Shown piece by piece: positions 15,956 to 24,992 of a DNA stretch of 64,000 bases. The translations under genes were made by a program, and so were the position numbers. The stretch's first letter is position 1, and the number at the start of each line of letters is the position of its first letter. The DNA comes from CAZKCI01 sp964551475 (GTDB lineage: Bacteria; Auribacterota; Erginobacteria; Erginobacterales; CAZKCI01). The stretch lies in NCBI GenBank assembly GCA_964551475.1, contig CAZKCI010000117.1, positions 1 to 64,000 on the forward strand, in the 5' to 3' direction. The notes under the pieces were generated by a model. The model saw only the letters and a program-made list of their open reading frames with translations, was not told the DNA's origin and did no database searches.

Positions 15956-17335
15956 ATGACCGATTTCCCGACCCGTTACGGTTTTCACCCCGACGAGTTC
16001 CGTCGTCTCCAGGACGCCTATCGTTCGGGTAAGCTCAGCCTCAAGACCAACGTCATCACCTTCGGGAACGACTGGGAGGTCCGCTACCCCCGCCCCGAAG
16101 ACTCCGCCCCGGTCCCGCCCGCCGGTTCCGAGGAAGAGAAGATCGGCCGGGAGGCGATCCGCCGCGGATCCTACGGCCTCGTCCTGATGAACGGCGGCGC
16201 CGCCACCCGCTTCCAGAAGCCGGGCGAGAACCTGCCCAAGGGCGCTTTCGAGATCATGGAGATGGACGGCCGTCCCCGTTCCTTTATGGAGCTCAAACTC
16301 GCCCACGCCCGCTGGGCGGAGAAGGAATACGGGGGCGCCATCCCGGTCTGGATACTCAACTCCTACTTCACCGACGCCAAGACCCGGGAGATTCTGGAGA
16401 AGAACCGCTCTTTCGCCAAGAAGAGCGTCTCCACCTACTGCCAGGGGATCATGAAGCGGGTTGTCCCCTCCGCCGGGGACCTGGAGATCCACTACGGGAA
16501 ATCGCTCGGCAAACTGGAGAAGAAGATCGCCGCCCTTCCCCCCGGGAAAGACCGCGCGGCGGCCGAAGACGGGAAGAGGAAACTGGAGTCGGACCTGGCC
16601 TCCTGGATGGCGATAAGCCGGAAGAAGACGGGGGAGGAGATCGAAGCCGAGGGTGAGGACCGCTATAACCCCCCGGGCCATCTCGACGCCACGCTCTTTC
16701 TCGTCCTGGACCCTTCCCGCCCCCTGCTCAGGATGATCGATCTGGGAGTGGAGTATCTTCATATCTCCAACATCGACAACCTGGGCGCCACCGTCTGCCC
16801 CGCGCTGGTCGGTCTTCTCTCCCGCCGTTCCAGCGGGGAAGTGCGGATCCTCTGCGAGGTGAGCAAAAAGCCCGCCGGCCAGAAGGGCGGGGCGCTGGCC
16901 CGGGTCTACGATCCCTCCGCCCGCAAGGAGTGGACGCAGATCATCGAGGAGTTCGCCTTCCCGCCCGCCTTCGACCAGGACCGCATACCCGAGTTCAACA
17001 ACGCCACCTATGTCGTCGCCGTTTCTTCGCTGCTCTCCCTCTTCGGGCTCGATCGGGAAACCCTCCGCTCGGCCGACCAGGAAGTCCTCCGGGGGAAGGT
17101 CAAGGCGGTGACCGACCGCCTCCCTGTCTACATCGCGATCAAGGAGATCCGGGGGAGGGAGGGCGTCCGCCCGGTGGTCCAGTTCGAGCGTCTCCAGGGC
17201 GACCTGACCCGCCTGCTGCAGCCCCTGGCGATCAGGACCGCCGACCGCTTCTTCCCGGTGAAGAGCCGCGAGGACATCCCCATCGTCGTCCCCGACCTCC
17301 GCCGCATTCTCTCCGGCCGGGTTCTCCTCGCCTGA
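15956..17335 (+). CDS. UDP-sugar pyrophosphorylase-like nucleotidyltransferase (UDPGP family)
   Basis: A strong AGGAGG lies 8 bp before the ATG. The nucleotide-binding loop LMNGGAATRFQKPGENLPKG (about 79-98) is a variant of the LxGGxGTRLGxxxPK signature of the UDPGP family (UDP-glucose, UDP-GlcNAc and UDP-sugar pyrophosphorylases). Further support comes from YNPPGHLD (about 240-247), which matches the family's PPGHGD-like loop, and the uridine-side HISNIDNLGA (about 266-275). At 459 residues the length is normal. It should make a UDP-sugar from UTP and a sugar-1-phosphate in the cytoplasm, feeding the adjacent glycosyltransferases. The Gly-to-Ala change in the loop makes exact substrate prediction unsafe. 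Confidence 0.8.
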   Translation: MTDFPTRYGFHPDEFRRLQDAYRSGKLSLKTNVITFGNDWEVRYPRPEDSAPVPPAGSEEEKIGREAIRRGSYGLVLMNGGAATRFQKPGENLPKGAFEIMEMDGRPRSFMELKLAHARWAEKEYGGAIPVWILNSYFTDAKTREILEKNRSFAKKSVSTYCQGIMKRVVPSAGDLEIHYGKSLGKLEKKIAALPPGKDRAAAEDGKRKLESDLASWMAISRKKTGEEIEAEGEDRYNPPGHLDATLFLVLDPSRPLLRMIDLGVEYLHISNIDNLGATVCPALVGLLSRRSSGEVRILCEVSKKPAGQKGGALARVYDPSARKEWTQIIEEFAFPPAFDQDRIPEFNNATYVVAVSSLLSLFGLDRETLRSADQEVLRGKVKAVTDRLPVYIAIKEIRGREGVRPVVQFERLQGDLTRLLQPLAIRTADRFFPVKSREDIPIVVPDLRRILSGRVLLA

Positions 17336-17748
17336 CCCGCCTCCGTCGCACCGCTGCATCGGAGAGAATCTTCTCTGCGCCGATTGTGGGAGCGGCGTCT
17401 CGCCGCGATCCGAGTCCTGTGGGAGCGACATTCTTGCCTGTCCCGATCTATCGGGGTCGCGATCCATTGTCAATTCGCGAAATTCGCGTAATTCGTAGTT
17501 AAATTCGCCGAGCCAAGCCAGGCCAATTCGTGAAATTCGCGCAATTCGTAGTTCGCCAGGCCCAGTTGCGTCCATATCGTCCATTGTGTCCATATCGTCC
17601 ATACAGTCCATTGAGCCCTAGTGGTAATCTTTAGCCGAGCCAAGCCAGGCCAATTCGTGGACATCATTCGCCGGGCCAATCTTTTACTGATCACTGTTTA
17701 CTGATCACATCATTTCGGTTACAGTATTATCGAAACAGGAGGTTCCCC
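17336..17748. repeat. REP palindromes, ATTCGCG units and 9-bp array
   Basis: This 413-bp gap has two GTGGGAGCGNCNT-type palindromes (17387-17413 and 17420-17465), ATTCGCGAAATTCGCG units, the GCCGAGCCAAGCCAGGCC module twice (about 17507 and 17633), five GTCCATNNN units (17570-17614) and TACTGATCAC repeats (17685-17708). A TATTAT hexamer at 17725 could be a -10 for the NYN gene. No coding frame is supported. Confidence 0.75.
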
Positions 17749-18504
17749 ATGAGCACCCAAAGAGAAGACCAGAATGTTTTAGCCGTCCTGATCGACGCCG
17801 ACAACGCCCAGGCCTCGATCATCGAAGGGCTTTTAACCGAGGTGGCCAAATACGGCGTGGCCAGCGTCCGGCGCATCTACGGCGACTGGACCACACCCCA
17901 GCTCGGCAAGTGGAAAGAGGTTCTCCTTCAGAACTCGATCCAGCCCATCCAGCAGTTCCGCTACACCATTGGCAAGAACGCCACCGACAACGCCATGACC
18001 ATCGACGCCATGGACCTTCTCCACTCCGGGCGCTTCGACGGCTTCTGCCTGGTCTCCAGCGACAGCGACTTCACCCGCCTGGCCTCCCGGATCCGCGAGC
18101 AGGGCCTCAAGGTCTACGGCTTCGGCGAGCGCAAGACCCCCAAGCCCTTCGTCGCCGCCTGCGAGAAGTTCGTCTACACCGAGGTCTTGCGGGCCGGCGA
18201 CGAAGCGAGCCAGCCGGTGAAGCGGAAATCGGCCAACGAGCTCAAGTGCGACGCCCGTCTCGCCAACCTCCTGAAGAGCGCGATCGAGGCCGCCTCCGAC
18301 GACGCCGGCTGGGCCCATCTGGCCGCGGTCGGCTCCAACATCGCCAAGCAGGCCCCGGACTTCGACCCCCGCAACTACGGCTACAAGCGTCTGCGCGAGC
18401 TCCTCGTCGCCACCGGCCTTTTCGACATCGCCGAGAGGCGAAGCGGCGACGGCACCTCCCGCTCGATTTACCTGCGCGACAAGCAGAAGAAATCGGGCGA
18501 TTAG
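17749..18504 (+). CDS. NYN (LabA/DUF88-type) ribonuclease-like domain with OST-HTH/LOTUS domain
   Basis: CAGGAGG lies 6 bp before the ATG. Residues 10-150 form a NYN/PIN-like domain with the acidic residues in VLIDADNAQ (Asp16, Asp18), NATDNAMTIDAMDLL and LVSSDSDFTRLASRIREQG, the pattern expected for metal-dependent RNA cleavage. Residues about 165-240 form an OST-HTH/LOTUS-like RNA-binding domain (AVGSNIAKQAPDFDPRNYGY, KRLRELLVATGLFDI). This two-domain arrangement is a known bacterial architecture thought to act on RNA, with unknown target. The gene stands alone between repeat-filled gaps. Confidence 0.85.
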   Translation: MSTQREDQNVLAVLIDADNAQASIIEGLLTEVAKYGVASVRRIYGDWTTPQLGKWKEVLLQNSIQPIQQFRYTIGKNATDNAMTIDAMDLLHSGRFDGFCLVSSDSDFTRLASRIREQGLKVYGFGERKTPKPFVAACEKFVYTEVLRAGDEASQPVKRKSANELKCDARLANLLKSAIEAASDDAGWAHLAAVGSNIAKQAPDFDPRNYGYKRLRELLVATGLFDIAERRSGDGTSRSIYLRDKQKKSGD

Positions 18505-18545
18505 GCGCCGCCCCGCCGCGGCCACTCGTTGGCGGTTGGGCTTCT

Positions 18546-18590
18546 GTCCATAACGTCCATAGTGTCCATAACGTCCATTCCGTCCATCGC
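18546..18590. repeat. 9-bp GTCCATNNN array
   Basis: Five consecutive units (GTCCATAAC, GTCCATAGT, GTCCATAAC, GTCCATTCC, GTCCATCGC) end 36 bp before the start of the next exported protein. Confidence 0.85.
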
Positions 18591-18626
18591 GCCCGCCCCG
18601 CCGGGCCCACCCCAAAGGAGATTCTG

Positions 18627-19871
18627 ATGAGGATGAGAGCGTTTTTCATCGTCGCGGCGATCATGTTGTCGGCGGCCTCCGCCCTGCCCGCCGCCGAAGG
18701 CGCCTACCGCCAGCTTGGCCGTCCGGGCGCCTGGGCGAACACGCGGGCCGGCGCGGTCCTCGACGGGCAGCTCTACACGGCCGAGGCGAGCGGCTCCTTC
18801 TATGCCACCGATCTCTCTTCGGGCGTTTACCGTCAAATTGGCAAGGCGATGTTCGCCGACACCCAGTTCCTTTTCGCCTCCGGGGGTAGCCTCTACTCGA
18901 TCGAGAAGAGCGGGAGCTTCTACCGGATCAGCCCCGCCGACGGCTCGTATGAGCGTCTCGGCCAGCCCGGCGACTGGGCGAACACGCTGGCCGGAACGAT
19001 CCTCGACGGCAAGCTGTATACGGCCGAAGCGAGCGGCGCCCTCTACGCCACCGACCTGTCCTCGGGGACGTATCAGCAGATCGGGGGAGCGGATTTCGGC
19101 GGCACTGCTTTCCTTTTCGCCTCCGGGGGTAGCCTCTACTCGATCGAGAAGAGCGGGAACCTCTATCGGATCAACCCCGCCGACGGGGCCTATGAGCGTC
19201 TCGGCCAGGCCGGCGACTGGTCCGGCACTCTCGCCGGAGCGGTGATCGGGACAACCCTCTACAGCGCCGAGTCGAGCGGCGCCCTCTACGCCACCGACCT
19301 TTCCTCGGGGACCTGGCGGAAGCTCGGCGAGCCGACTTTTGGCAACACCGCCTTCATGTTCGCTTCGGCCGACGGCGTCTTCACCTTCGAGAAGGACGGA
19401 TCTCTCTACGCCGTCGACACCGGCTCGGCCCCCTCCTACGTTTCTTCTCCCGCCGTTCCTGCCTCCCCTGCTTCTCTTCCCCCCTCCGAGACCAGCGCCG
19501 CCGCCGTGGCCGGCAACCTCACCTTCGCCTTCATGGGAACGTGGAAGGGCGACGCTTCCACCTACGAGAAGGACGCCGCCTACCAGGAAGCGGCCAAGGC
19601 CAACCCCCAGATGGCCCAGGGGCTCTTGTCCATGATCGGCTCGGCCTCGATGAAGGTCACACTGGACGGGATCACCATGGAAGTGATGGGCGAGAAGGCC
19701 GCCCCCGTCGCCTTCACCGTCATCACCTCCGAAGGGAACGACCTGGTCATCGAGAATCAGGATGGCCCCAAGAAGGGCGTGCAGTCGACCGTCACCTTCA
19801 TCGACGCCAGCCACATCAAGGTGGTCGAAGGCGCCAACGCCGCCCAGGCCATGTATTTCGTCAAGCAGTAA
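18627..19871 (+). CDS. Exported repeat protein (propeller-like) with C-terminal domain
   Basis: AAAGGAG lies 6 bp before this ATG, which gives a clear signal peptide (MRMRAFFIVAAIMLSAASALPAAEG cut near AAE). The open frame extends far upstream but overlaps the NYN gene and is rejected there. Residues about 25-265 hold six alternating segments of about 40 residues, with patterns LDGQLYTAEASGSFYATDLS and FASGGSLYSIEKSGSFYRI, probably blades of a beta-propeller. The last 115 residues are a separate domain beginning FMGTWKGDAS and ending AMYFVKQ, which may be a small beta-barrel. Function unknown; likely periplasmic or surface. A strong terminator follows at 19890. Confidence 0.75.
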   Translation: MRMRAFFIVAAIMLSAASALPAAEGAYRQLGRPGAWANTRAGAVLDGQLYTAEASGSFYATDLSSGVYRQIGKAMFADTQFLFASGGSLYSIEKSGSFYRISPADGSYERLGQPGDWANTLAGTILDGKLYTAEASGALYATDLSSGTYQQIGGADFGGTAFLFASGGSLYSIEKSGNLYRINPADGAYERLGQAGDWSGTLAGAVIGTTLYSAESSGALYATDLSSGTWRKLGEPTFGNTAFMFASADGVFTFEKDGSLYAVDTGSAPSYVSSPAVPASPASLPPSETSAAAVAGNLTFAFMGTWKGDASTYEKDAAYQEAAKANPQMAQGLLSMIGSASMKVTLDGITMEVMGEKAAPVAFTVITSEGNDLVIENQDGPKKGVQSTVTFIDASHIKVVEGANAAQAMYFVKQ

Positions 19872-19889
19872 TCAAGCTGCCCGTCGCCT

Positions 19890-19932
19890 AAAAACCGGTG
19901 CGCCTCGTTTTCGATAAGGCGCGCCGGTTTTT
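19890..19932 (+). terminator. Rho-independent terminator
   Basis: Arms AAAAACCGGTGCGCCT and AGGCGCGCCGGTTTTT with an 11-nt loop, ending in T5, lie 18 bp after the stop codon of the exported repeat protein. Confidence 0.85.
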
Positions 19933-19953
19933 CATCAGGGTATGTTGCTTTTT

Positions 19954-20135
19954 GTAGGCCGCTTCTTTTGTAGGCCGCTTCTATGAAGCGGCGTGTGGTG
20001 TTGATCGGGTTTTGTTGTTTTTTGTAGGCCGCTTCTGTGAAGCGGCGGCCCGGCTGCTTTAGGAGAGTCATTTTTAGTCGCGCCTATTCCGTCCATTTCG
20101 TCCATGCCGTCCATATCGTCCATATAGTCCATACT
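19954..20135. repeat. GTAG-type REP palindromes and a 9-bp array
   Basis: GTAGGCCGCTTC...GAAGCGGC units start at 19954 (half), 19970 and 20024. Each is a GTAG tetranucleotide joined to a hairpin, the layout of REP sequences mobilised by RAYT transposases in other bacteria. Five GTCCATNNN units follow at 20091-20135. Confidence 0.8.
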
Positions 20136-20169
20136 CCCTTGTTCCACCGTTTGGCCGGTCGCGATGTCA

Positions 20170-20216
20170 GCAAAAAGCCGGCTTGGCCCGTCTAACGGGC
20201 CAAGCCGGCTTTTTGC
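20170..20216. terminator. Bidirectional terminator hairpin with 21-bp perfect arms
   Basis: Arms 20170-20190 and 20196-20216 are perfectly complementary around the loop TCTAA. The A-rich 5' side and T-rich 3' side allow termination in both directions. It lies 38 bp past the end of the minus-strand protease gene. Confidence 0.9.
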
Positions 20217-20253
20217 CGACTATTCGCTATTTGCTATCCCCCATTCCCCATCC

Positions 20254-22041
20254 CTACCTCGTCACCCCGACGTCCCCTGCCGCGCCATAGTAGGCGGAGC
20301 CGTAGTCCCTGATCGACCAGTAACCGGAGTTAGCTCTGAAAATGGCAATCTCGTCTCCATAGTATTCATTGAAATCGGCGGGGACGGGTTGGTCGCCGCT
20401 CGCTCCGAAGTTGCAGCGGATGCCGCCCCGGACCGACCAGAGGCCGTTCGAAGGCCGGAAGATCGCCGCCTTCCAGGGGCCGTTCTGAGTGGCGGTGTAG
20501 TTCCCCGGGACGGGGATGTCGCCGCTGGCCCCGAGATAGAACCTGGTCTGCCCCTTGATCGACCAGAGCCCGTTCGATGGCCGGAAGATCGCGATCTCCG
20601 ATCTGGTCCCGTTCACGTATGCCCCCGGGACCGGCAGATCGGCCGAAGATCCGAGGTAAACGGTGGAGAGGTTGCGGATCGCCCACTTGCCGTTGGAGGG
20701 GCGGAAGACGGCGATGTCGGTCCGCCCGTCGCCGTTGTAGTCCCCGGGGACGGGCGTGTCGGTGGAGGACCCATAGTAAACCGTGGAGAGGCCGCGGATC
20801 GCCCACTTGCCGTTGGAGGGCTGGTAGACGGCGATTTCGGCTCGGCCGTCGCCGTTGTAGTCACCGGGGACGGGGATGTCGTCGGAGGAGCCGTAATAGA
20901 CCGTGGAGAGGTTGCGGATCGCCCACATCCCGGTCGAGGGGCGGAAGATGGCGATGTCGGAGTAGTTGTCGCCGTTGTAGTCGCCCTTGGCAAGGACCCG
21001 GTAGGTGGAGGTAGCCGGCGTGACGTTCCAGTCGATGTCGTAGGACGCCCAAGAGTAGTTGTCGCGCCAGGCGGTGTCGTAGTACTGGCAGGAGTAGTTG
21101 ATGTCCATGTCGACATAGAATGTTCCCCGGGGGCGCTTCGCCGTCGTCCCCCAGGAGTTGAGCATATACCAGACAGAGTGGTTGGGGTCGTTGTCGTTGT
21201 AGCCGTAGCAGAGGACGGCGTGTCCCCAGCCGTCGGAGGTGTATGTCGCTCCGCACGCGGAGCTGTCCAGGAAGTTGATGAGGTAGATGTTCTCGCTTTG
21301 GTTGTTCCAGGAATTCATAAAGGCGGTGTCGGCCGCGGAGGTGGGCGCATAGAAGGCGAACCAGACCGGCTTGTTCTGGTTGAGAACGTTCTTGATATTG
21401 GCGATCGCGGTGGCCTGGGTGACGCCATAGGTGGTGATGTAGGTGGCCGAGCAGGAGTTGATGTCGTAGTTCGGCGTGACGCTGATCGAGCCGCAGGAGA
21501 CCGACGGCACTCCGCCGCAGGATTTCCCGCCGTCCAGCCAGGAGGCGTTGGTATTCGACCAGGGGATGCAGTATCCTTTGCTGGTGAAGAAGTTGGAGAC
21601 GTATTCCGCCCATCCGCCGCAGCAGACGGTCCCGTAGCAGCTGTTCATGTGTTGGACGGAAAGGCTGTCGTAGATCCCCTCCTGGACGTGGAGGTCGATG
21701 GCGAAGCAGGCCGTTCCGGCCCACTCCCAGCAGTTGCCGCAAGCACCTTGGTTGCGTGTGGAGGGTGTGTAGTTCAGATGGCTCAGGAGGCTGGTCGCTC
21801 CCCGCTTGTCCCTGATCCCCGGGTCGATGTAGGCCCGCGGCCCCTGGAGCGACATCTCCTGCCAGAGTCGGCGGGTTTCCGCATCCGGCCGCATCACTCC
21901 GGGATGGGCCGCTCCCTCCTTGAGCGCTGTCAGGTCGGCGTGGACCCCCTGGAACTCTCCGACGATGAACTCTTCCGCGGCCGTGACCGCGGGCATCGCC
22001 GCCATCAGTATGATCGCCGCGCACACCAGTGCCGTTTTCAT
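20254..22041 (-). CDS. Exported papain-like (C1A) cysteine protease with FG-GAP-like repeat tail
   Basis: GAAGGAGGGG precedes the ATG at 22041, which starts a signal peptide (MKTALVCAAIILMAAMPAVTA). Catalytic residues of the C1 family are visible: oxyanion Gln98 and Cys104 in NQGACGNCWEW, His274 in GWGHAVLCYGY, and Asn295 in LNSWG. The peptidase part spans about residues 25-345 and contains many cysteines, so disulfides are likely in the periplasm or outside. From about 348 to the end are five repeats of about 48 residues (GDYNGDG...IAVFRPSNGKWAIR...YYGSS) and the protein ends in GVTR. The same tail is found on five other exported proteins in the window. Probably a secreted or surface-held protease. 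Confidence 0.88.
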   Translation of the reverse strand: MKTALVCAAIILMAAMPAVTAAEEFIVGEFQGVHADLTALKEGAAHPGVMRPDAETRRLWQEMSLQGPRAYIDPGIRDKRGATSLLSHLNYTPSTRNQGACGNCWEWAGTACFAIDLHVQEGIYDSLSVQHMNSCYGTVCCGGWAEYVSNFFTSKGYCIPWSNTNASWLDGGKSCGGVPSVSCGSISVTPNYDINSCSATYITTYGVTQATAIANIKNVLNQNKPVWFAFYAPTSAADTAFMNSWNNQSENIYLINFLDSSACGATYTSDGWGHAVLCYGYNDNDPNHSVWYMLNSWGTTAKRPRGTFYVDMDINYSCQYYDTAWRDNYSWASYDIDWNVTPATSTYRVLAKGDYNGDNYSDIAIFRPSTGMWAIRNLSTVYYGSSDDIPVPGDYNGDGRAEIAVYQPSNGKWAIRGLSTVYYGSSTDTPVPGDYNGDGRTDIAVFRPSNGKWAIRNLSTVYLGSSADLPVPGAYVNGTRSEIAIFRPSNGLWSIKGQTRFYLGASGDIPVPGNYTATQNGPWKAAIFRPSNGLWSVRGGIRCNFGASGDQPVPADFNEYYGDEIAIFRANSGYWSIRDYGSAYYGAAGDVGVTR

Positions 22042-22114
22042 GCCCCCTCCTTCTCGAGAGGTTGTGTGAGACTGCAAAAACGAGTGATCAGTAATCAGTT
22101 AATCCGTCCATCAG

Positions 22115-22319
22115 TTACTGATCACTGTTCACTGATCGCTTCTTTTTCAGTTACTGTTTACTGTGGGAGGGGCGTCTCGCCCCGATCCCTTTACTGATCA
22201 CTGTTCACTGATCGCTTCTTTTTCGGTTACTGTTTACTGTGGGAGGGGCGTCTCGCCCCGATCCCTTTACTGATCACTGTTCACTGATCGCTTCTTTTTC
22301 GGTTACTGTTTTCTGTGGG
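22115..22319. repeat. 76-bp tandem repeat, about 2.7 copies, each with a REP-like palindrome
   Basis: Units at 22115-22190, 22191-22266 and a partial at 22267-22319 are almost identical. Each begins TTACTGATCACTG and ends with the GTGGGAGGGGCG..CGCCCCGATCCC palindrome. This is the longest period among the tandem arrays in the window. Confidence 0.85.
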
Positions 22320-22353
22320 AGCGGCATATTGCTTATCTATCAGATATTGTCGC

Positions 22354-22518
22354 CTATGGAAAGCCGTTTCTGTGAAGCGGCGTGTGGTGTGTTGATCAGG
22401 TCTTGTTGCCTTTTGTAGGCCGCTTCTGCGAAGCGGCGTGTCGGACTGCTTTCGGAGAGTCATTTTTAGTCGCGCTGATTCCGTCCATATCGTCCATAAT
22501 GTCCATATCGTCCATTCG
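22354..22518. repeat. GTAG-type REP palindromes and 9-bp array
   Basis: A variant REP (about 22358-22381) and a canonical GTAGGCCGCTTCTGCGAAGCGGC (22415-22437) are followed by four GTCCATNNN units at 22483-22518. This is the last 9-bp array in the window. Together with the 76-bp array, it fills the 510-bp gap. Confidence 0.8.
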
Positions 22519-22551
22519 CCCCTCCCGCTGCCCATTGAACCTTCTTATTCT

Positions 22552-24924
22552 TTATCTCTCCTCTTCGAACATCACCTCCAGTATCAGGAAGACCGAGGGA
22601 GAGGCGTTCTCCCAGTAGCTTTCCCCCTCGTCCGGATCGATCCTCTTCCAGGTGAGCCTCGGCGCCACCTCCAAGCGGAGCCACTCCCGCCAGATCGAGT
22701 GGCGCAGGCGCAGCGTCAGCGTGTGGCTGTCGGCCCGGAAGCATGGCCAGGTGTGCGCCTTGCTCACCCACTCGAGGCTGGCGGCGAAGTGGTCCATTCC
22801 CTCCAGGCTGAAATCGAGATAGCGGAGGTCAAACCCTTGGGAGAGGTCGACGCCGCTGCTGGTGTTCGAATAGATGACCTCGCTTTCTCCCCGGGTCAAC
22901 CAGTGCCGGTCGAGGAGACGGTTGGCGATGAAGCGCGTCGTCTCGCCGAGTCCGTCGTCGCTGTACCAGTAGAGATACTGGATAGACTGCAGGTACCAGG
23001 GGTCGTCGGAGTGGTCCCACTCCAGACGCGGCTTCACGTAGACCACGGGCTTTCCGCTCCACTCCACCCCTCCGCTCAACGATGGCTTGAGCTCGGCTAT
23101 CTGGTGGAGGTAGTAGCGCAGCCCCGCGGTGAAATGCTTGTCCTCGGTCGGGTCGCGATAGTCGCTGTCGGTCCCGAGATCGTCGTCCGCGTCGGACCCG
23201 AAGAAGGTGTGCAGCCGCCGTTCCAGGATGGGGAGGGGGAGGTTGGCGCTGAAGTGCTGGGCGAAGTCGAGCTTCAATCGCTCCTTGATCTCCACCGATC
23301 CCCGGACGCGGATCCAGGGGGTGTCGATCTCCTCCTCCACGATCTGCTCCCCGAAGAAGGAGTCGAATTGATAGACCGTCCGCGAGACCATCTGCGAGAG
23401 CTTGTGGTACTGGCGGTCGATGAAGGTCTCCCCGGGCGGGGGAGGGGGGCGGAACTTGGCGGCGAAGCCGTCCTCCCCGCCCCCGGAGGCGGCCTGGCGG
23501 GCGTTGATCGTCGGGAAGTTCTCCGAAGTGGTCCGCCCGCAGATATAGACGCAGGCGTCCTGGTCCGCCCAGCTTCCGAAGCTTTCCTCCTCCCCCGCTC
23601 CGCCCCAGTAGGTGGAGAAGAGGAGGTCGCCCCCCGCGGAGGAGACGCAGGAGAGGAAAGCGTCGCGACCGCCGGCGCGGGAGGCTTGAGCGGGGGCGGC
23701 GGTGGGGAAATTGTCGGAGTCGGTGGAACCCGCCACCCAGATGTTTTTCCGCCAGTCAGAGACGACCTCGGCCCCCCTCTCGTTTCCTCTTCCACCCAGG
23801 AAAACCGTGAAGGCGAGGGGAGAGGAGTCGGCGGAGAACTTTCCCAGCCAGACGTCGCTGTCTACGGCCTCGCTCCAACTTCCGGCCCGGGACGGGAAGT
23901 CGCTGGGGAGGCTGGCGCCTATCGCGTAGAGCCCCCCTTCGCTGTCGAGGTCGAGCGAGAGTCCGTCGGTTGCCCCGGCGTCTCCCAAGCAGGCAGCGTA
24001 GGTCGTCTCGCCGGTCGCTTGGGAAAGCGCGGCGACGAACGGCTCTCCTTCTCCGATTCTCTCCAGCGGGCGAGGATTCCGGGTGGGGAATTCCCGCGAC
24101 CGGCTCTCCCCGATCACGACGGCGTTCTCTTCGAAGATTACCGCTTCCCTGGCCCTTCCCGGAGCGAGTGCGGTGGAGAAGATAAGGGCCGAGCCGCCCG
24201 AGGCGAGCTTCGCCACGAAGGCTTCGCTCCCCGTGCCGCCGGCGGACCGTCCGTCGCCCGCCGTCGGAAAATCGCCGGAAGCTGTGGCTCCGGCCAGGAA
24301 GAGGCATCCGTGCTGGTCGAGGCCGGCCCCGAGGCATCCGTCCGCGCCGCTGCCGCCGATGAACGCGGCGTAGAGGAGCGAGGAGCCGGCGCTGTCGAGC
24401 TTGGCCGCGAAAGCTTCGGCCGTGCCGCCCTTGGCAACCCCGCTGAGATAGACGCGCTCGGTCGCGTCCGCCAGGATCGAGAGGGGCTCGCATTCCCCCC
24501 CTATCTCCCCCAGGTAGACGGACCAGAGGATTGACGATCCGGTGGAGGAGAGCTTGGCGGCGAAAGCGTCACTCGCCTTCGTCCCGCATAGGGGGCCCTG
24601 GTAGGGGGATAGTGAAGGAAAATCGACCGAAGATGTGCTGCCGCAGACATAGACCTCCCAGTCCCTGTCCACGGTTATGCCGGTGACCGTATCCCTTCCC
24701 GTCCCGCCCAGATACGTGGAGAAGATGATCGCGCTCGTTTCTTCAGCGGTTGGTGTCGGCGCCGGCAGTGCGTGTGAAACGGATGGGACTGGTGAAGGGG
24801 GAGGGGAGGCGCGCGGGGGCGAGGGCTCGTCCGCGGCCGTCGAGCGGGCGGCCAAGACCATCAGGATCAACCCCGGCAGGATCGATCCCCCCGCCCGCTT
24901 TATCCAGGATCGCATCCCTGCCAT
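22552..24924 (-). CDS. SBBP beta-propeller repeat protein fused to a C-terminal outer-membrane beta-barrel-like domain
   Basis: The start at 24924 (MAGMRSW; 24915 is the alternative) gives a signal peptide; the frame continues upstream but overlaps the next gene's terminator and body. After a Pro-rich linker come SBBP-type repeats (about residues 55-510), with the pattern FSTYLGGTGRDTVTGITVD...YVCGSTSSVDFP recurring about every 50-60 residues. The last 260 residues or so are different: alternating strands with many aromatic residues, such as LKPSLSGGVEWSGKPVVYVK and LTLRLRHSIW, and a hydrophobic terminal strand FLILEVMFEEER. This is compatible with an outer-membrane barrel, though the terminal residue is not the usual Phe. 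Such a fusion would display the propeller on the surface. Confidence 0.7.
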   Translation of the reverse strand: MAGMRSWIKRAGGSILPGLILMVLAARSTAADEPSPPRASPPPSPVPSVSHALPAPTPTAEETSAIIFSTYLGGTGRDTVTGITVDRDWEVYVCGSTSSVDFPSLSPYQGPLCGTKASDAFAAKLSSTGSSILWSVYLGEIGGECEPLSILADATERVYLSGVAKGGTAEAFAAKLDSAGSSLLYAAFIGGSGADGCLGAGLDQHGCLFLAGATASGDFPTAGDGRSAGGTGSEAFVAKLASGGSALIFSTALAPGRAREAVIFEENAVVIGESRSREFPTRNPRPLERIGEGEPFVAALSQATGETTYAACLGDAGATDGLSLDLDSEGGLYAIGASLPSDFPSRAGSWSEAVDSDVWLGKFSADSSPLAFTVFLGGRGNERGAEVVSDWRKNIWVAGSTDSDNFPTAAPAQASRAGGRDAFLSCVSSAGGDLLFSTYWGGAGEEESFGSWADQDACVYICGRTTSENFPTINARQAASGGGEDGFAAKFRPPPPPGETFIDRQYHKLSQMVSRTVYQFDSFFGEQIVEEEIDTPWIRVRGSVEIKERLKLDFAQHFSANLPLPILERRLHTFFGSDADDDLGTDSDYRDPTEDKHFTAGLRYYLHQIAELKPSLSGGVEWSGKPVVYVKPRLEWDHSDDPWYLQSIQYLYWYSDDGLGETTRFIANRLLDRHWLTRGESEVIYSNTSSGVDLSQGFDLRYLDFSLEGMDHFAASLEWVSKAHTWPCFRADSHTLTLRLRHSIWREWLRLEVAPRLTWKRIDPDEGESYWENASPSVFLILEVMFEEER

Positions 24925-24927
24925 GAT

Positions 24928-24974
24928 AAAAAAGCCGGTCCCGGCCGCGTGGAGGCGCCCGAGACCGGCTTTTT
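24928..24974 (-). terminator. Terminator after the GNAT-like gene
   Basis: AAAAAAGCCGGTC and GACCGGCTTTTT form a strong hairpin 19 bp past the minus-strand stop codon. It ends 4 bp before the start codon chosen for the SBBP protein, so the two genes are unlikely to be co-transcribed from the upstream promoter. Confidence 0.85.
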
Positions 24975-24992
24975 CATCCCCGGATTGTTCGT

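Noticed and set aside
17910..18626. N-terminal extension of the exported repeat protein upstream of 18627
   Set aside because: It overlaps the NYN gene in another frame and reads as Arg/Pro-rich shadow; the signal peptide and ribosome binding site at 18627 decide the start.
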